Part shown: one piece after another, positions 41,219 to 50,185 of the stretch
Numbering within the stretch: the first letter of the stretch is position 1
Layout: the number at the start of each line of letters is the position of its first letter
Assembly: GCA_046347155.1 (NCBI GenBank)
Contig: JAXMGT010000001.1
Span: 248,001-312,000, forward strand
Reading direction: 5' to 3'
DNA length: 64,000 nt
DNA from: RPQJ01 sp046347155
GTDB taxonomy: Bacteria > Pseudomonadota > Gammaproteobacteria > Steroidobacterales > Steroidobacteraceae
Made by a program: the position numbers and the translations under genes
Notes under the pieces: generated by a model
Told to the model about the DNA's origin: nothing
Database searches by the model: none
The model's input: only the letters and a program-made list of their open reading frames with translations

Positions 41219-42163
41219 ATGCGCTACAAGGACTACTACCAGGTCATGGGTGTCGCCCGCGACGCGAGCGCGGAAGACATCAAGCGCGCCTATCGCAGGC
41301 TCGCTCGCAAGTACCACCCGGACGTCAGCAAGGAAAAGGACGCCGAGGCGAAGTTCAAGGAACTGCAGGAGGCGAACGAGGTCCTGAAGGACCCCGCGAA
41401 GCGGGCCGCCTACGACCAGCTCGGCGCCGACTGGCGGCCGGGCCAGGACTTCCGCCCGCCGCCGGACTGGGGCCAGGGATTCGAGTTCGCCCGCGGCGCC
41501 CGCACCGATGCGGGCCCCGGCGGGTTCAGTGACTTCTTTGCCGAACTGTTCGGCGAACACAGCCCGTTCGGCGCCGCCGCCGGCCCCGCCCGCCACGGCC
41601 GCACCCGCGCGACCTCGGGCCAGGATCACGCCGCCCGCGTCGAGATCGACCTCGAGGACGCCTATCGCGGCGCCTCGCGCGAGATCGAACTGCGCATGCC
41701 CGAGATGACGTCCGACGGTCACCTCGTCGTAAAGCCCCGCACGTTGCGCGTCGCGATACCGGCCGGCGTCACCGAGGGCCAGCAGATCCGGCTCGCGGGG
41801 CAGGGCGGCCCCGGCAGCGGTGGCGGGCCCGCCGGCCACCTGCTGCTCGAGGTCCGTTTCCGGCCGCACCCGAGGTTCCGGGTCGAGGGGCGCGACGTCA
41901 CGACGACGCTGCCGGTCGCCCCCTGGGAGGCGGCGCTCGGCGAGACCGTCGCGGTCCCGACCCTCGGCGGGCCCGTGGACATGAAGCTGCCGGTCGGTGC
42001 GCGCAGCGGGCAGCGACTCAGGTTGCGAGGACGGGGCCTGCCCGGCCCGACGCCCGGCGACCAGTACGTCGAGGTCGCGATCGTGCTGCCGCCGGACAGC
42101 CCGGCCGCGCGGCGCTTGTTCGAGCAGATGAAGCGGGAACTGCCCTTCGACCCGCGCGCCTGA
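41219..42163 (+). CDS. cbpA: Curved-DNA-binding protein / class II DnaJ co-chaperone
   Basis: 314 residues from ATG 41219 (MRYKDYYQVMGVARDASAED). J domain at 5-70 with the HPD motif (KYHPDVSK), a Gly/Phe-rich stretch (FEFARGARTDAGPGGFSDFF), then two C-terminal peptide-binding domains (VEIDLEDAYRGASREIEL, RTLRVAIPAGVTEGQQIRLAG, LPVAPWEAALGETVAVPTLGG). The CxxCxGxG zinc region of DnaJ is absent, as in CbpA. It stimulates DnaK ATPase. No cbpM follows. The protein starts divergently from the riboswitch-controlled gene. Confidence 0.9.
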   Translation: MRYKDYYQVMGVARDASAEDIKRAYRRLARKYHPDVSKEKDAEAKFKELQEANEVLKDPAKRAAYDQLGADWRPGQDFRPPPDWGQGFEFARGARTDAGPGGFSDFFAELFGEHSPFGAAAGPARHGRTRATSGQDHAARVEIDLEDAYRGASREIELRMPEMTSDGHLVVKPRTLRVAIPAGVTEGQQIRLAGQGGPGSGGGPAGHLLLEVRFRPHPRFRVEGRDVTTTLPVAPWEAALGETVAVPTLGGPVDMKLPVGARSGQRLRLRGRGLPGPTPGDQYVEVAIVLPPDSPAARRLFEQMKRELPFDPRA

Positions 42164-42185
42164 GCGCGCGCCGGGTCGCCGGCCG

Positions 42186-43214
42186 TCAGGCGAGCGACGT
42201 GCCGAGCAGGTGGCCGATCAGCCAGGTCACCCCGCCGGCGCCGCCGCCGATCGCGACCATCCGGAGTCCGCCGAGCCAGGCGTTGCGCCCGGTGAAGAGG
42301 CTCAGCGCCGCACCGACGGCGAAGAGCGCGCCGGCCGCGACCACCGCGGCCGCAACGATCGCGCGGTCGAGCGGCAGCCCGAGCAGGAAAGGCGCGAGCG
42401 GCAGCACCGCGCCGCCCGCGAACGCGAGGAACGAGAACAGCGCCGCGCCCCAGGGCGAGCCGAGGTCGTCCGGGTTGAGCCCGAGTTCCTCGCGCGCGAG
42501 CGCGTCGAGCGCCGCGTCGTGGTTCTTCACGAGTTCGCGCGTGATCCGCCGGGCCTCCTCGAGGTCCATCCCGCGGGCCGCATAGATCAGCGCGAGTTCC
42601 TCGGCTTCCTCCTCCGGGTACTCGTCGAGTTCGTCGCGCTCGAGGCCGATCTGGTACTCGAACATCTCGCGCTGCGAGCGCATCGACACGTATTCGCCCG
42701 CGGCCATCGACAGCGCGCCGGCGAGCAGGCCCGCGATGCCGGTCGTGAGCACCGCGCCGACGCCGGCGCCCGCGCCCGCGACGCCCATGATCAGGCTGGC
42801 GTTCGACACGAGGCCGTCGTTGACGCCGAACACCGCCGCGCGGAGGTTGCCGCCGCCGTAGCCCTTGTGCCGCGCGCCGACCTGCGACACCGAGGTCGGC
42901 ATCGTGTGGCCGGGCGTCGCGACGCGCGCGTCGTACGCGGACACGCCTCGCACCTTCATCGCGACCAGCATCGGGCGGACGCGGCGCGGGCCGAGCCGGC
43001 GCGCGAGCATCACGGTGATCCGCGCGCGGAGCGACGGACTGAACGCCGGCGGCGTCGCGCCCGAACCGGCGGTCCATCGGTCGGCCTGGCCCTCGGCCGC
43101 CGTGGCGAGTGCGCGGAACAGGTCGGCGATCCGCGGGTCGGGTTCGCAGTCGGCGAGCGCGCGGTACACCCACGCGGACTGCTTCTCCTCGCGCCAGCTC
43201 TCGACGCCGCTCAT
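42186..43214 (-). CDS. VIT1/CCC1-family metal transporter with an N-terminal ferritin-like domain (MbfA type)
   Basis: 342 residues. The N-terminal 95 residues resemble a rubrerythrin-like helical bundle (WREEKQSAWVYRALADCEPD, ADLFRALATAAEGQADRW). The rest is a VIT1/CCC1 iron/manganese transporter: AAVFGVNDGLVSNASLIMGVAGA, AGALSMAAGEYVSMRSQREMFEYQ, the Glu-rich cytoplasmic helix ELDEYPEEEAEELALIY, and five membrane segments. MbfA exports iron from the cytoplasm. The last ferritin ligand pattern ExxH reads EGQA here, so His is replaced by Gln and the di-iron site may be impaired. No Irr/Fur site could be verified. Confidence 0.82.
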   Translation of the reverse strand: MSGVESWREEKQSAWVYRALADCEPDPRIADLFRALATAAEGQADRWTAGSGATPPAFSPSLRARITVMLARRLGPRRVRPMLVAMKVRGVSAYDARVATPGHTMPTSVSQVGARHKGYGGGNLRAAVFGVNDGLVSNASLIMGVAGAGAGVGAVLTTGIAGLLAGALSMAAGEYVSMRSQREMFEYQIGLERDELDEYPEEEAEELALIYAARGMDLEEARRITRELVKNHDAALDALAREELGLNPDDLGSPWGAALFSFLAFAGGAVLPLAPFLLGLPLDRAIVAAAVVAAGALFAVGAALSLFTGRNAWLGGLRMVAIGGGAGGVTWLIGHLLGTSLA

Positions 43215-43236
43215 GCCGGCGCCCGCCGGCCGCGGG

Positions 43237-43650
43237 TCAGGCGCGCGAGGCGGGCGGCCGCGGCCGGCCCAGCAGCTTGCGGACCTGCTTCATCACGGCC
43301 AGGTCCACGTACGGTTTCTCGATGAAGTCGGTCGCGCCCTCGCGCATCGCAGCGACCGCGGTCGGGACGTCCGACTCGTCCGCGAGCAGCACGACCGGGA
43401 CGTCGTTGCCCGCGTGCCGCAGGCGCCGCAGCAGGTCGAGCCCCGACATGCCGGGCAGCAGCACGTCGACAATCAGGCACGACGCAGAGCGCCCGTTCAC
43501 GCTCGTCAGGTAGCTTTCGGCGCTGTCGTACGTCGAGACGTCGACGCCGTTGCGATTCAGGAGCGCGCGCAGTCCTCTCCGGGCCACGGGGTCCGGATCG
43601 ATGACGCCGACGAGCGGCAATGACTCCGGCACACTCCTGATCTCTTGCAT
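43237..43650 (-). CDS. Stand-alone receiver-domain protein
   Basis: 137 residues from ATG 43650 (MQEIRSVPESLPLVGVIDPD). One receiver domain only: acidic pocket IDPDPVARRG, phospho-acceptor Asp in CLIVDVLLPGMSGLDLLRRL, Thr/Ser region VVLLADESDVPTAVAAMREGATDFIEKPY with the conserved Lys. The C-terminal end RKLLGRPRPPASRA has no DNA-binding domain. Similar in layout to the FixJ receiver encoded just upstream, from which it may derive by duplication and loss of the output domain. It could act as a phosphate sink or alternative FixL target. Confidence 0.75.
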   Translation of the reverse strand: MQEIRSVPESLPLVGVIDPDPVARRGLRALLNRNGVDVSTYDSAESYLTSVNGRSASCLIVDVLLPGMSGLDLLRRLRHAGNDVPVVLLADESDVPTAVAAMREGATDFIEKPYVDLAVMKQVRKLLGRPRPPASRA

Positions 43651-43801
43651 AAGTAGCTGCGACCACAGGTCGAGCCGGTCCGATTCTGTCCGCAGGGAGG
43701 ATCGGTTGCGGCGAACCGCGCGCCGATCTGTGGTCGCATGGGACGCAGTGTTCCCGCGGCCCAAAATGCGGAGAATCGGGGCTTATACCTACGATTCCGC
43801 G

Positions 43802-43824
43802 GCGGATTCCTCGATGGAATCCGC
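43802..43824 (-). terminator. Hairpin downstream of fixJ
   Basis: GCGGATTCC (43802-43810), 5-base loop, GGAATCCGC (43816-43824): a perfect 9-bp stem 43 bases past the fixJ stop on the minus strand. No T-run follows, so it may be an RNA-stabilising or protein-binding dyad instead of an intrinsic terminator. Confidence 0.35.
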
Positions 43825-43866
43825 AGCGAAAATCCGGCCCGGCCGGGCCTGCTGCGACGCAGCAGA

Positions 43867-44490
43867 TCATTCGTCCTTGCGGTCGACTTCGAGCACCATG
43901 CGCACGAGGTGCGCGAGCGAGTGCGCTTCCATTTTTTCCATCACGCGCGCGCGGTGGATCTCGACGGTTCGCTGGCTCAGGTTGAGGTCGCCGGCGATGA
44001 CCTTGTTCGCCTTGCCGGCGACGACGAGGTCGAGCACCTCGTGTTCGCGCGGCGTGAGCGAGTCGAGCCGCTTGCGGATCATGTTGCGCTCCGCGAGCAT
44101 CCGGCGGCTGCCGGCGTCCTTGTCGAGCGCCTGGTTGATCCGGTCGAGCAGGTCCTGGTCGCGGAACGGCTTCTGGATGAAGTCGACCGCGCCGGCCTGC
44201 ATCGCCTCGACGGCCATCGGCACGTCCCCGTGTCCGGTGATGAAAATGATCGGCAGGATCGAGTGACGCTCGTTCAGCTTCACCTGCAGCTCGAGTCCGC
44301 TCATGCCGGGCATCCGGATGTCGAGCACCAGGCACCCCGGGCGGTCGTCGCGCTCCGCGTCGAGGAACGCCTGCGCCGAATCGAACACCTCGACGGGCAG
44401 TCCCACCGACTTGAGCAGCATCCGCAGCGAGTCGCGCACGGCGGCGTCGTCGTCCACCACGAATACGGTCGGCTTGGTTTCCTTGATCAC
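43867..44490 (-). CDS. fixJ: FixJ-type response regulator
   Basis: 207 residues. Receiver domain 1-120 with acidic pair VVDDDAAVRDSL, phospho-Asp in CLVLDIRMPGMSGLELQ, and ITGHGDVPMAVEAMQAGAVDFIQKPFRDQ, a stretch nearly diagnostic of FixJ/StyR/TodT regulators. The C-terminal LuxR-type helix-turn-helix is LTPREHEVLDLVVAGKANKVIAGDLNLSQRTVEIHRARVMEKM. Its ATG overlaps the fixL stop (ATGA). Phosphorylated FixJ-type regulators activate low-oxygen genes. The nearby cbb3 operon is the obvious candidate target; the target sites were not identified. Confidence 0.9.
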   Translation of the reverse strand: MIKETKPTVFVVDDDAAVRDSLRMLLKSVGLPVEVFDSAQAFLDAERDDRPGCLVLDIRMPGMSGLELQVKLNERHSILPIIFITGHGDVPMAVEAMQAGAVDFIQKPFRDQDLLDRINQALDKDAGSRRMLAERNMIRKRLDSLTPREHEVLDLVVAGKANKVIAGDLNLSQRTVEIHRARVMEKMEAHSLAHLVRMVLEVDRKDE

Positions 44491-46055
44491 TGTTCGTCAC
44501 CTTTCGTCGCCGGAGCGGCGGGCAGTGTGAAATGAAACTGGGTCCCTGAGCGCTCGTTCGGAGTGTGCCACAGGCGGCCTCCGTGGGCCCGGATGATGGA
44601 CCGGCTGATCGCGAGACCGAGGCCCGTACCGGTCGCCTTGGTCGTGAAGAACGGGTTGAACAGATGCTCGGCGGCCTCGGCGCTGATGCCGCAGCCGTGG
44701 TCGGCGACCGTGATGCACACTTCGCCGTCGGCCGTGCGGCGCGTGCGCAGCACCACCTCCCTGGAGTCGTCGCGGCCGTCCTGCATCGCGTCGATCGCGT
44801 TGCGCACCAGGTTCAGCACGACCTGCTGCACCTGGATCGGGTCGGCGTGCACCGGCGGCAGGTCCTCGTCGGCCTCGATCTGCAGCACGACGTTGTGCAG
44901 ACGCGCGTCGGTCTCGGCCAGCGTGCGCAGGTCGTCGAGCAGGCGCGTGCAGTCGACCCACTCGCGACGCACCTCGCGGTTCTTCACGAACGTGCGCAGC
45001 CGGCGGATCACCTCGCCGGCGCGCAGCGCCTGCGCATTGATGTGCTCGAGCGCGCCGACCACCTCGGCGATGTCGGGCTCGGGCTGCCTGAGCAGCCGCT
45101 GGCTCGCCTGGGCGTAGGTCGCGATCGCGGAGAGCGGCTGGTTGATCTCGTGCGCGAGGCCGGCCGCCATCTCGCCCATCGTCGAGAGCCGGCTGAAGTG
45201 CGTGAGGCGGTCCTGCAGCTGTCGGGCCTCGTCCTCGGCGTGCCGGCGGTCCGTGATGTCGTGGATCGTGCCGACGAGCTTGACGGTCTGCCCGTCGCCG
45301 TCGCGCACCGCCTGCGCGATGTGGTGCAGGTGTCGCGTGCGGCCGTCGCGCAGCACGATCTGGTACTCGATGTCGAGCGGCGGCCCGCCGGAATCGAGGT
45401 GGCGGAACGCCTCGACCACCCTGGCGCGGTCGGACGGGTGGACCCACTTCGCGAAGTACTCGTGCTGCTCGATGCGCGCTTCGCCCGGCTCGAGGTCGAG
45501 GATGCGCATCAGCTGCGGCGAATAGTAGTCGGGACCGTCCCCGGCCGGGTGCGTGACGTAGTTGCCGAGGTTCGCGAGGCCCTGCGCGAGCCGGAGCTCC
45601 TCCTCGCTGCGCCGCAGGAGTTCCTCTGCTTCCTTCGGGCGGGTGAGGTCGCGGACGAAGCCGACGAACCGCGGTGGTTCCGACTCGGGCACGCGCCCGA
45701 CGGCGAGCTCGCACGGGAACGTGCCGCCGTCGCGTCGCATCGCGACGATCTCGCGCCCTATCCCGATGATCCGCGCCTGGCGGGTTTCCCCATAGCGCGC
45801 CAGGTGGCCGTCGTGGGCGCTGCGGTCCGGCTCGGGCATCAGCATCGAGATGTTGCGGCCGATCACCTCTTCGGCGCGGTAGCCGAACATCCGCTCGGCC
45901 GCCAGGCTGAACTCCTCGACGAGGCCGCGGTGGTCGATGACGATCACGGCGTCCACCGCGGCGTTCATCAGGGCGCGGAACTCGAGTTCCCCCTGCTTGG
46001 AGCCTGCAGCGGCGCGCGGGCGTTCGATCGCTTCGGTTGGGCGTCGTGGGTCCAT
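44487..46055 (-). CDS. fixL: FixL-like oxygen-sensing histidine kinase (haem PAS)
   Basis: 522 residues from ATG 46055 (a GTG at 46097 would add 14). First PAS domain (about 24-145) resembles the FixL haem PAS, MFGYRAEEVIGRNISMLMPEP then HDGHLARY and ARIIGIGREIV. By alignment with Bradyrhizobium FixL the haem-ligand His200, Arg206, Ile215 and Arg220 correspond to H81, R87, I96 and R101, all kept. A second PAS (about 160-280) and PAC precede the kinase core with GLAHEINQPLSAIATYAQ (phospho-His), N-box LVRNAIDAMQ, DHGCGIS and GTGLGLAISRSI. No membrane segments are seen, so it should be soluble, unlike Sinorhizobium FixL. Confidence 0.85.
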   Translation of the reverse strand: MDPRRPTEAIERPRAAAGSKQGELEFRALMNAAVDAVIVIDHRGLVEEFSLAAERMFGYRAEEVIGRNISMLMPEPDRSAHDGHLARYGETRQARIIGIGREIVAMRRDGGTFPCELAVGRVPESEPPRFVGFVRDLTRPKEAEELLRRSEEELRLAQGLANLGNYVTHPAGDGPDYYSPQLMRILDLEPGEARIEQHEYFAKWVHPSDRARVVEAFRHLDSGGPPLDIEYQIVLRDGRTRHLHHIAQAVRDGDGQTVKLVGTIHDITDRRHAEDEARQLQDRLTHFSRLSTMGEMAAGLAHEINQPLSAIATYAQASQRLLRQPEPDIAEVVGALEHINAQALRAGEVIRRLRTFVKNREVRREWVDCTRLLDDLRTLAETDARLHNVVLQIEADEDLPPVHADPIQVQQVVLNLVRNAIDAMQDGRDDSREVVLRTRRTADGEVCITVADHGCGISAEAAEHLFNPFFTTKATGTGLGLAISRSIIRAHGGRLWHTPNERSGTQFHFTLPAAPATKGDEQ

Positions 46056-46241
46056 CGTCTGGGGCCGGTTTATCCGGGCGAATGCTAAGTGATGCACCCG
46101 CCGCCCGGCTAGGTATAACTGGAGACGCCCCTATCCATCGCTCCGCATTCAGGCGCCGGCCCCCCGGCCGGACAATGGTACCGCGGCCCGGCGGGTCCCG
46201 ACCGCGCCCCGCGATCCGCAGGGTGACCCGAGGAGGGAGCC

Positions 46242-46679
46242 ATGAAACTCACGCGCTGGGAACCGTTCCGCGAGATGGACGAGTTCATGAAGGGCTTCAG
46301 CCCGATGTTCGGCCGCCTGCACATGGGCCGGCCGATGGAGGCGATGTACGAATTCACGCCGCTCGCCGACATCGTCGAGCACGAGAAGGAATACCTGATC
46401 AAGCTCGACCTGCCCGAGGTGCCGAAGGACGACGTGAAAGTCCTGTTCGACGACGGCGTGCTCACCGTCAAGGGCGAGCGCAAGGTCGAGAAGGAGACGA
46501 AGGGCGAGAAGGTGCACCGCACCGAGCGGTACTACGGCACCTTCGAGCGCAGTTTCGTGCTGCCCGAGGACATCGACCCGAAGCTGATCCGGGCCGAGTC
46601 GAAGGACGGCGTGCTCGTGATGCACATCCCGAAGACGGACGTGCCGAAGTCCCGCCCGCTGGCCATCAGCATCCAGTAG
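46242..46679 (+). CDS. Small heat-shock protein (Hsp20/alpha-crystallin family)
   Basis: 145 residues. The alpha-crystallin domain covers about 38-130 (FTPLADIVEHEKEYLIKLDLPEV; GVLTVKGERKVEKE; RYYGTFERSFVLPEDIDPKLI) and the C-terminal anchor IxI motif is ISI in LAISIQ. ATP-independent holdase for unfolding proteins. The ribosome-binding site is GGAGG six bases before the ATG. It diverges from fixL, so the 186-base gap carries both promoters. Low-oxygen regulons often include an Hsp20, which would fit FixLJ control, but no site was seen. Confidence 0.92.
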   Translation: MKLTRWEPFREMDEFMKGFSPMFGRLHMGRPMEAMYEFTPLADIVEHEKEYLIKLDLPEVPKDDVKVLFDDGVLTVKGERKVEKETKGEKVHRTERYYGTFERSFVLPEDIDPKLIRAESKDGVLVMHIPKTDVPKSRPLAISIQ

Positions 46680-46743
46680 GCGGCCGGCCCGCCGCGCGGG
46701 CCTGAAGACCGGAGCACCGCGGGCAACGGCTCGTGCGGCCCGC

Positions 46744-47532
46744 TCAGTGGTGGTGCTCGTGCCCCGTCGCCGGTTCGGAGGCTGGCGACGGGGCGGTCCC
46801 CGGGGCGGCCCCGTGATGGTGGTGCGCGCCGCCCGCGTGCCACAGCGCGTAACCCGCCGTCCACAGTCCGGCCACGAGCAGCACGGTCCCCGCAACCGTG
46901 CGCCACGACGCCCGGCGCGAGGCGAGCCCGGCCGCGCGGTCGAAGAACAGCACCGCGGCCGTCATCGAAGGCAGGGTCCCGGCGCCGAACGCGAGCATCA
47001 CGCCCGCGCCGAGCCACGGATTCGCCGTCGTCGCAGCCACGAGCAGCATCGAATACGTCATGCCGCAGGGCAGCGCGCCCCAGGCGAGCCCGAGCCTGAG
47101 CGCCGAGCCGAGTTCGCCGGCCCCCGGCCGCGCGGCGACCGGCGCGACCCGTCGCCACAGCGCGGCCCCGGCGGCTTCGAGCGGGTCGAGCAGCCGCCAG
47201 CCGAACAGCAGGCGCCCGGCGACCGCGACCATGATCGCGCCGGAGAGCACCCGGAACACGACCGCGAGCGCCGCGACGTCCACGGCCGAGAGCAGCGTGA
47301 GGCCCGCGACGCCCGCGAGCGCGCCCGCGACCGCGTAACTCCCGATCCGCGACAGGTTGTACACGGCTGCGAGCGCGAGCCGGCGGCCCGGTGTCGCTGC
47401 GCGGTGCCGGACCGCGAGCGCGCCCGCGACGCCGCCGCACATTGCGGCGCAGTGGCCGCTCGCGACGAGCCCCGCCAGCGCCGCGGCCGGCAGCATCGTC
47501 GCGAGGTCCGTCGTGCTGCACCATTCGTCCAT
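46744..47532 (-). CDS. SafE/UreH-like membrane protein of the cco cluster (sulfite exporter TauE/SafE family)
   Basis: 262 residues with about six membrane segments. The start MDEWCSTTDLATMLPAAALAGLVASGHCAAMCGGVAGAL contains the CxxMCGG motif with a HC pair that recurs in this family next to ccoS; GALPCGMTYSMLLVAATT is the second half of the repeat. The C-terminus is His-rich (GGAHHHHG and GHEHHH), suggesting metal binding, probably copper. In many proteobacteria this gene ends the ccoGHIS cluster, and it is thought to assist copper delivery or cytochrome oxidase maturation. A GTG two codons earlier would overlap the ccoS stop. Confidence 0.82.
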   Translation of the reverse strand: MDEWCSTTDLATMLPAAALAGLVASGHCAAMCGGVAGALAVRHRAATPGRRLALAAVYNLSRIGSYAVAGALAGVAGLTLLSAVDVAALAVVFRVLSGAIMVAVAGRLLFGWRLLDPLEAAGAALWRRVAPVAARPGAGELGSALRLGLAWGALPCGMTYSMLLVAATTANPWLGAGVMLAFGAGTLPSMTAAVLFFDRAAGLASRRASWRTVAGTVLLVAGLWTAGYALWHAGGAHHHHGAAPGTAPSPASEPATGHEHHH

Positions 47533-47534
47533 CG

Positions 47535-47729
47535 TCACGCCCCGTCGTCCGGTCCGTCGTCGTCGCCTCGCGTGGCCGGGCCGCCCGGCCGGCGGTCGTC
47601 GTCGAGCACGCTCCAGCCGGGGCTGTCGAGGTCGTCGAACTGGCCGTCGCCGACGGCCCAGAAGAACGCCCACAGGCCGAGTGCCACGAGCACGAGGCCG
47701 AGCGGGATCAGCATGTAGACGATGCTCAC
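47535..47729 (-). CDS. ccoS: Cbb3-type oxidase assembly protein CcoS
   Basis: 64 residues from a GTG overlapping the ccoI stop (GTGA). One membrane helix (VYMLIPLGLVLVALGLWAFFWAV) is followed by the CcoS motif VGDGQFDDLDSPGWSVLDDD and an acidic tail. CcoS is needed for insertion of haem b and CuB into CcoN. The small size and GQFDDL signature make the call firm despite the short length. Confidence 0.9.
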   Translation of the reverse strand: MSIVYMLIPLGLVLVALGLWAFFWAVGDGQFDDLDSPGWSVLDDDRRPGGPATRGDDDGPDDGA

Positions 47730-50185
47730 GGGGTCGCCTCCGCGGACGCGTCGAGGCGCCAACGCGCGGCCGGGCCCCGATCCGGGTCGCGGGCGAGGCG
47801 CATCGCGTTCAGCACGACCCCGACCGAGCTCGCGGCCATGCCGATCGCCGCGAGCCACGGCGGCACGAGGCCGAACGCGGCGAGCGGCAGCGCGGCCAGG
47901 TTGTAGACGATCGCCCAGGCGAGGTTCTGCCGCACGATGCGCTGCGTGCGGCGCGCCAGCGCAACCGCGTGCGGGATCTCCGTGAGCGCGTCGCGGACCA
48001 GGATCAGGTCGGCGCTCGTCTGCGCGAGTGCCGAGCCGCGGCCCATTGCCAGCGAGACGTCGGCGCCGCGCAGCAGCGGCGCGTCGTTGATGCCGTCCCC
48101 GATCGCGACGACGCCGTGCCCGGCGGCCTGCAGTTCGCGCACCCGGGCGAGCTTGCCGTCCGGCGCCAGTCCGGCGAGGTGGTCCGTGATGCCGCAGCGC
48201 GCGGCCACCCGGGCCACCGCGGCCGCCTCGTCGCCGCTCGCGATCGAGGAGGCGAGTCCGAGTGAGCCGAGCGCGGCGACGCAGTCGCGTGCCTCGGCCC
48301 GCACCGGGTCGGTGAGCCGGAACGCCGCGACGAGGCCGCGTGCGTCGCCGAGCGCAACCCAGCTTTCGCCCGCGAGCCCCGCGGGCGGAGCGCCGCCGGA
48401 GGCCGCGGCCACCCAGTCCGGCCGGCCGATCCGGAGCCGCCGGCCGTCGACGTCGCCTTCGAGCCCGAGGCCCGCGTGCACCTCGACGCCGGTCGCCACG
48501 GCGGTGCTCGCGCCTTCGACGACGAACGCACGGGCGATCGGGTGCTCGGACATGCGCTCGAGCGCGCCGGCGAGCGCGACGCACTCCGCCTCGCCCGCGG
48601 ACCCGAACGTCCGGACCTCCTCGACCCGCACGAGCCCGCGGGTGAGCGTGCCCGTCTTGTCCCACAGCACGCGGTCCGCGCGGGCGAGTCGCTCGAACGC
48701 GTCCGAGTGCGCCACCAGCACGCCGCGCCGCGCGAGCGCCGCCGTCGCCGCGGCGATCGCGGCCGGCGTCGCGAGCGACAGTGCGCAGGGGCAGGTCACG
48801 ACCAGCACCGCGAGCGTGGCCGGGAAGGCCCGGGCCGGGTCCACGAACCACCACGCGGCGAACACCACGGCCGCGCCGAACAGTATGCGCCCGAGGAACC
48901 ACGAGGCCGCGCGGTCCGCCGCGCGCGCGAGCCGCGGGCGCTCGGCCTGGGCCCGCTCGAGCAGCGCGACGATGCCGGCGAGCACGGTGCCCCCGGCCAC
49001 GGCCGTGACGCGGACCCTGAGCGGCGCGCCGAGGTTCTGCGTGCCGGCGTGCACGGGCGCGCCGGCCTCCTTGGCGACGGCGGTCGACTCGCCGGTGAGC
49101 ATCGACTCGTCCACCCGGCCGGCGCCGTCCAGGATCACGCCGTCGGCCGCGAACACCTCGCCCGTGCGCACGAGCAACTCGTCGCCGGCCCCGAGCTCGG
49201 CCGCCTGCACGTCCTCGGCGACGCCGTCCCGCACGCGACGCGCGGTGACCGGGGCGAGGCGCGCGAGCGCGTCCGCCACGCTGCCCGAGCGATGCCGGGC
49301 GATCATCTCGACGTAGCGGCCGAGCGCGAGGAAGAACACGAACATCGTGACCGAGTCGAAGTAGACCTCGCCGCGGCCGGTGAGCGCATTCCACACGCTC
49401 GCGACGAACGCGAGCACGATGCCGAGGCTGACCGGCACGTCCATGCTCACCGAGCGCGCGCGCAGCGCCTGCCACGCGCCCTGGTAGAACGGCCAGCCGG
49501 CGTAGAGCGCAACCGGCACCGACACGAGCATGCTCACGAGCCGGAGCAGCTCGCGGATGTCCGGGGCCATCCCGGCGCCCTCGCCGATGTAGAGCGGCAC
49601 CGCGAACATCATCACCTGCATCATCCCGAAGCCCGCGACGGCGAGACGCTTCAGTGCCGTGCGGCGCTCCGCGAGCGCGAGCTGGCCGGCCGCGTCGCCC
49701 GCGAGCGGGTGCGGCCGAAGCCCGACGTGGTCGAGCACGCGCAGCAGGTCGCCGAGGCCGGCCTCGGCCGGGTCCCAGGTGAGCGTCGCGCGCGCGGTGG
49801 CGGGGTTCACGCTCGCGTCGCGCAGCCCGCGCTGCTGCCGGAGTGCCTTGTCGGCGAGCCAGCTGCAGGCCGAGCAGCGCAGCCCCTCGAGCAGCACGGT
49901 GATCGAGCGCGTGCCGTCCGGGTTGCCGCGGCTCAGCCGGGCGGCGAGCTCCGGGCGGTCGTAGGCGGCCCAGCGGTCCGGGCGCGGCGGCTCGTCGGCA
50001 CGGGCCGCGGACGCGTCACGGTATCGGTAGTAGTCGTCGAGCCCGGCACCCGAGATGAACTCGGCGACGGCACGGCAGCCGTGGCAGCAGACGGGCTCCT
50101 CGCGGCCGGCGATCCGGGCGGTCAGCCTGACGCCGGCCGGCACGGGTTCGCCGCAGTGGAAGCAGGCCTCGCGGGCCGCGGTCAT
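47726..50185 (-). CDS. ccoI: Copper-translocating P-type ATPase CcoI (CtpA/FixI type)
   Basis: 819 residues. N-terminal Cys clusters CFHCGEP and CCHGC, found in FixI/CcoI, precede a heavy-metal-associated domain with CSAC (about 105). Core P-type motifs are present: TGES in DESMLTGESTAVAKEAG, the metal site CPC in VVTCPCALSLATPAA, phosphorylated DKTGT in LWDKTGTLTRG, SEHPIARAF and GDGINDAPLLRGADVSLAMG. Eight membrane segments are expected. It exports copper to the periplasm for assembly of the cbb3 CuB centre. The ATG overlaps the ccoH stop, and ccoS follows. Confidence 0.93.
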   Translation of the reverse strand: MTAAREACFHCGEPVPAGVRLTARIAGREEPVCCHGCRAVAEFISGAGLDDYYRYRDASAARADEPPRPDRWAAYDRPELAARLSRGNPDGTRSITVLLEGLRCSACSWLADKALRQQRGLRDASVNPATARATLTWDPAEAGLGDLLRVLDHVGLRPHPLAGDAAGQLALAERRTALKRLAVAGFGMMQVMMFAVPLYIGEGAGMAPDIRELLRLVSMLVSVPVALYAGWPFYQGAWQALRARSVSMDVPVSLGIVLAFVASVWNALTGRGEVYFDSVTMFVFFLALGRYVEMIARHRSGSVADALARLAPVTARRVRDGVAEDVQAAELGAGDELLVRTGEVFAADGVILDGAGRVDESMLTGESTAVAKEAGAPVHAGTQNLGAPLRVRVTAVAGGTVLAGIVALLERAQAERPRLARAADRAASWFLGRILFGAAVVFAAWWFVDPARAFPATLAVLVVTCPCALSLATPAAIAAATAALARRGVLVAHSDAFERLARADRVLWDKTGTLTRGLVRVEEVRTFGSAGEAECVALAGALERMSEHPIARAFVVEGASTAVATGVEVHAGLGLEGDVDGRRLRIGRPDWVAAASGGAPPAGLAGESWVALGDARGLVAAFRLTDPVRAEARDCVAALGSLGLASSIASGDEAAAVARVAARCGITDHLAGLAPDGKLARVRELQAAGHGVVAIGDGINDAPLLRGADVSLAMGRGSALAQTSADLILVRDALTEIPHAVALARRTQRIVRQNLAWAIVYNLAALPLAAFGLVPPWLAAIGMAASSVGVVLNAMRLARDPDRGPAARWRLDASAEATP

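Noticed and set aside
45500..46055. The FixL-like PAS lacking its haem ligand
   Set aside because: A first alignment that placed the ligand next to IIGIGR suggested a loss. Anchoring on HDG(Y/H)L(Q/A)R shows the His and both Arg residues are present.
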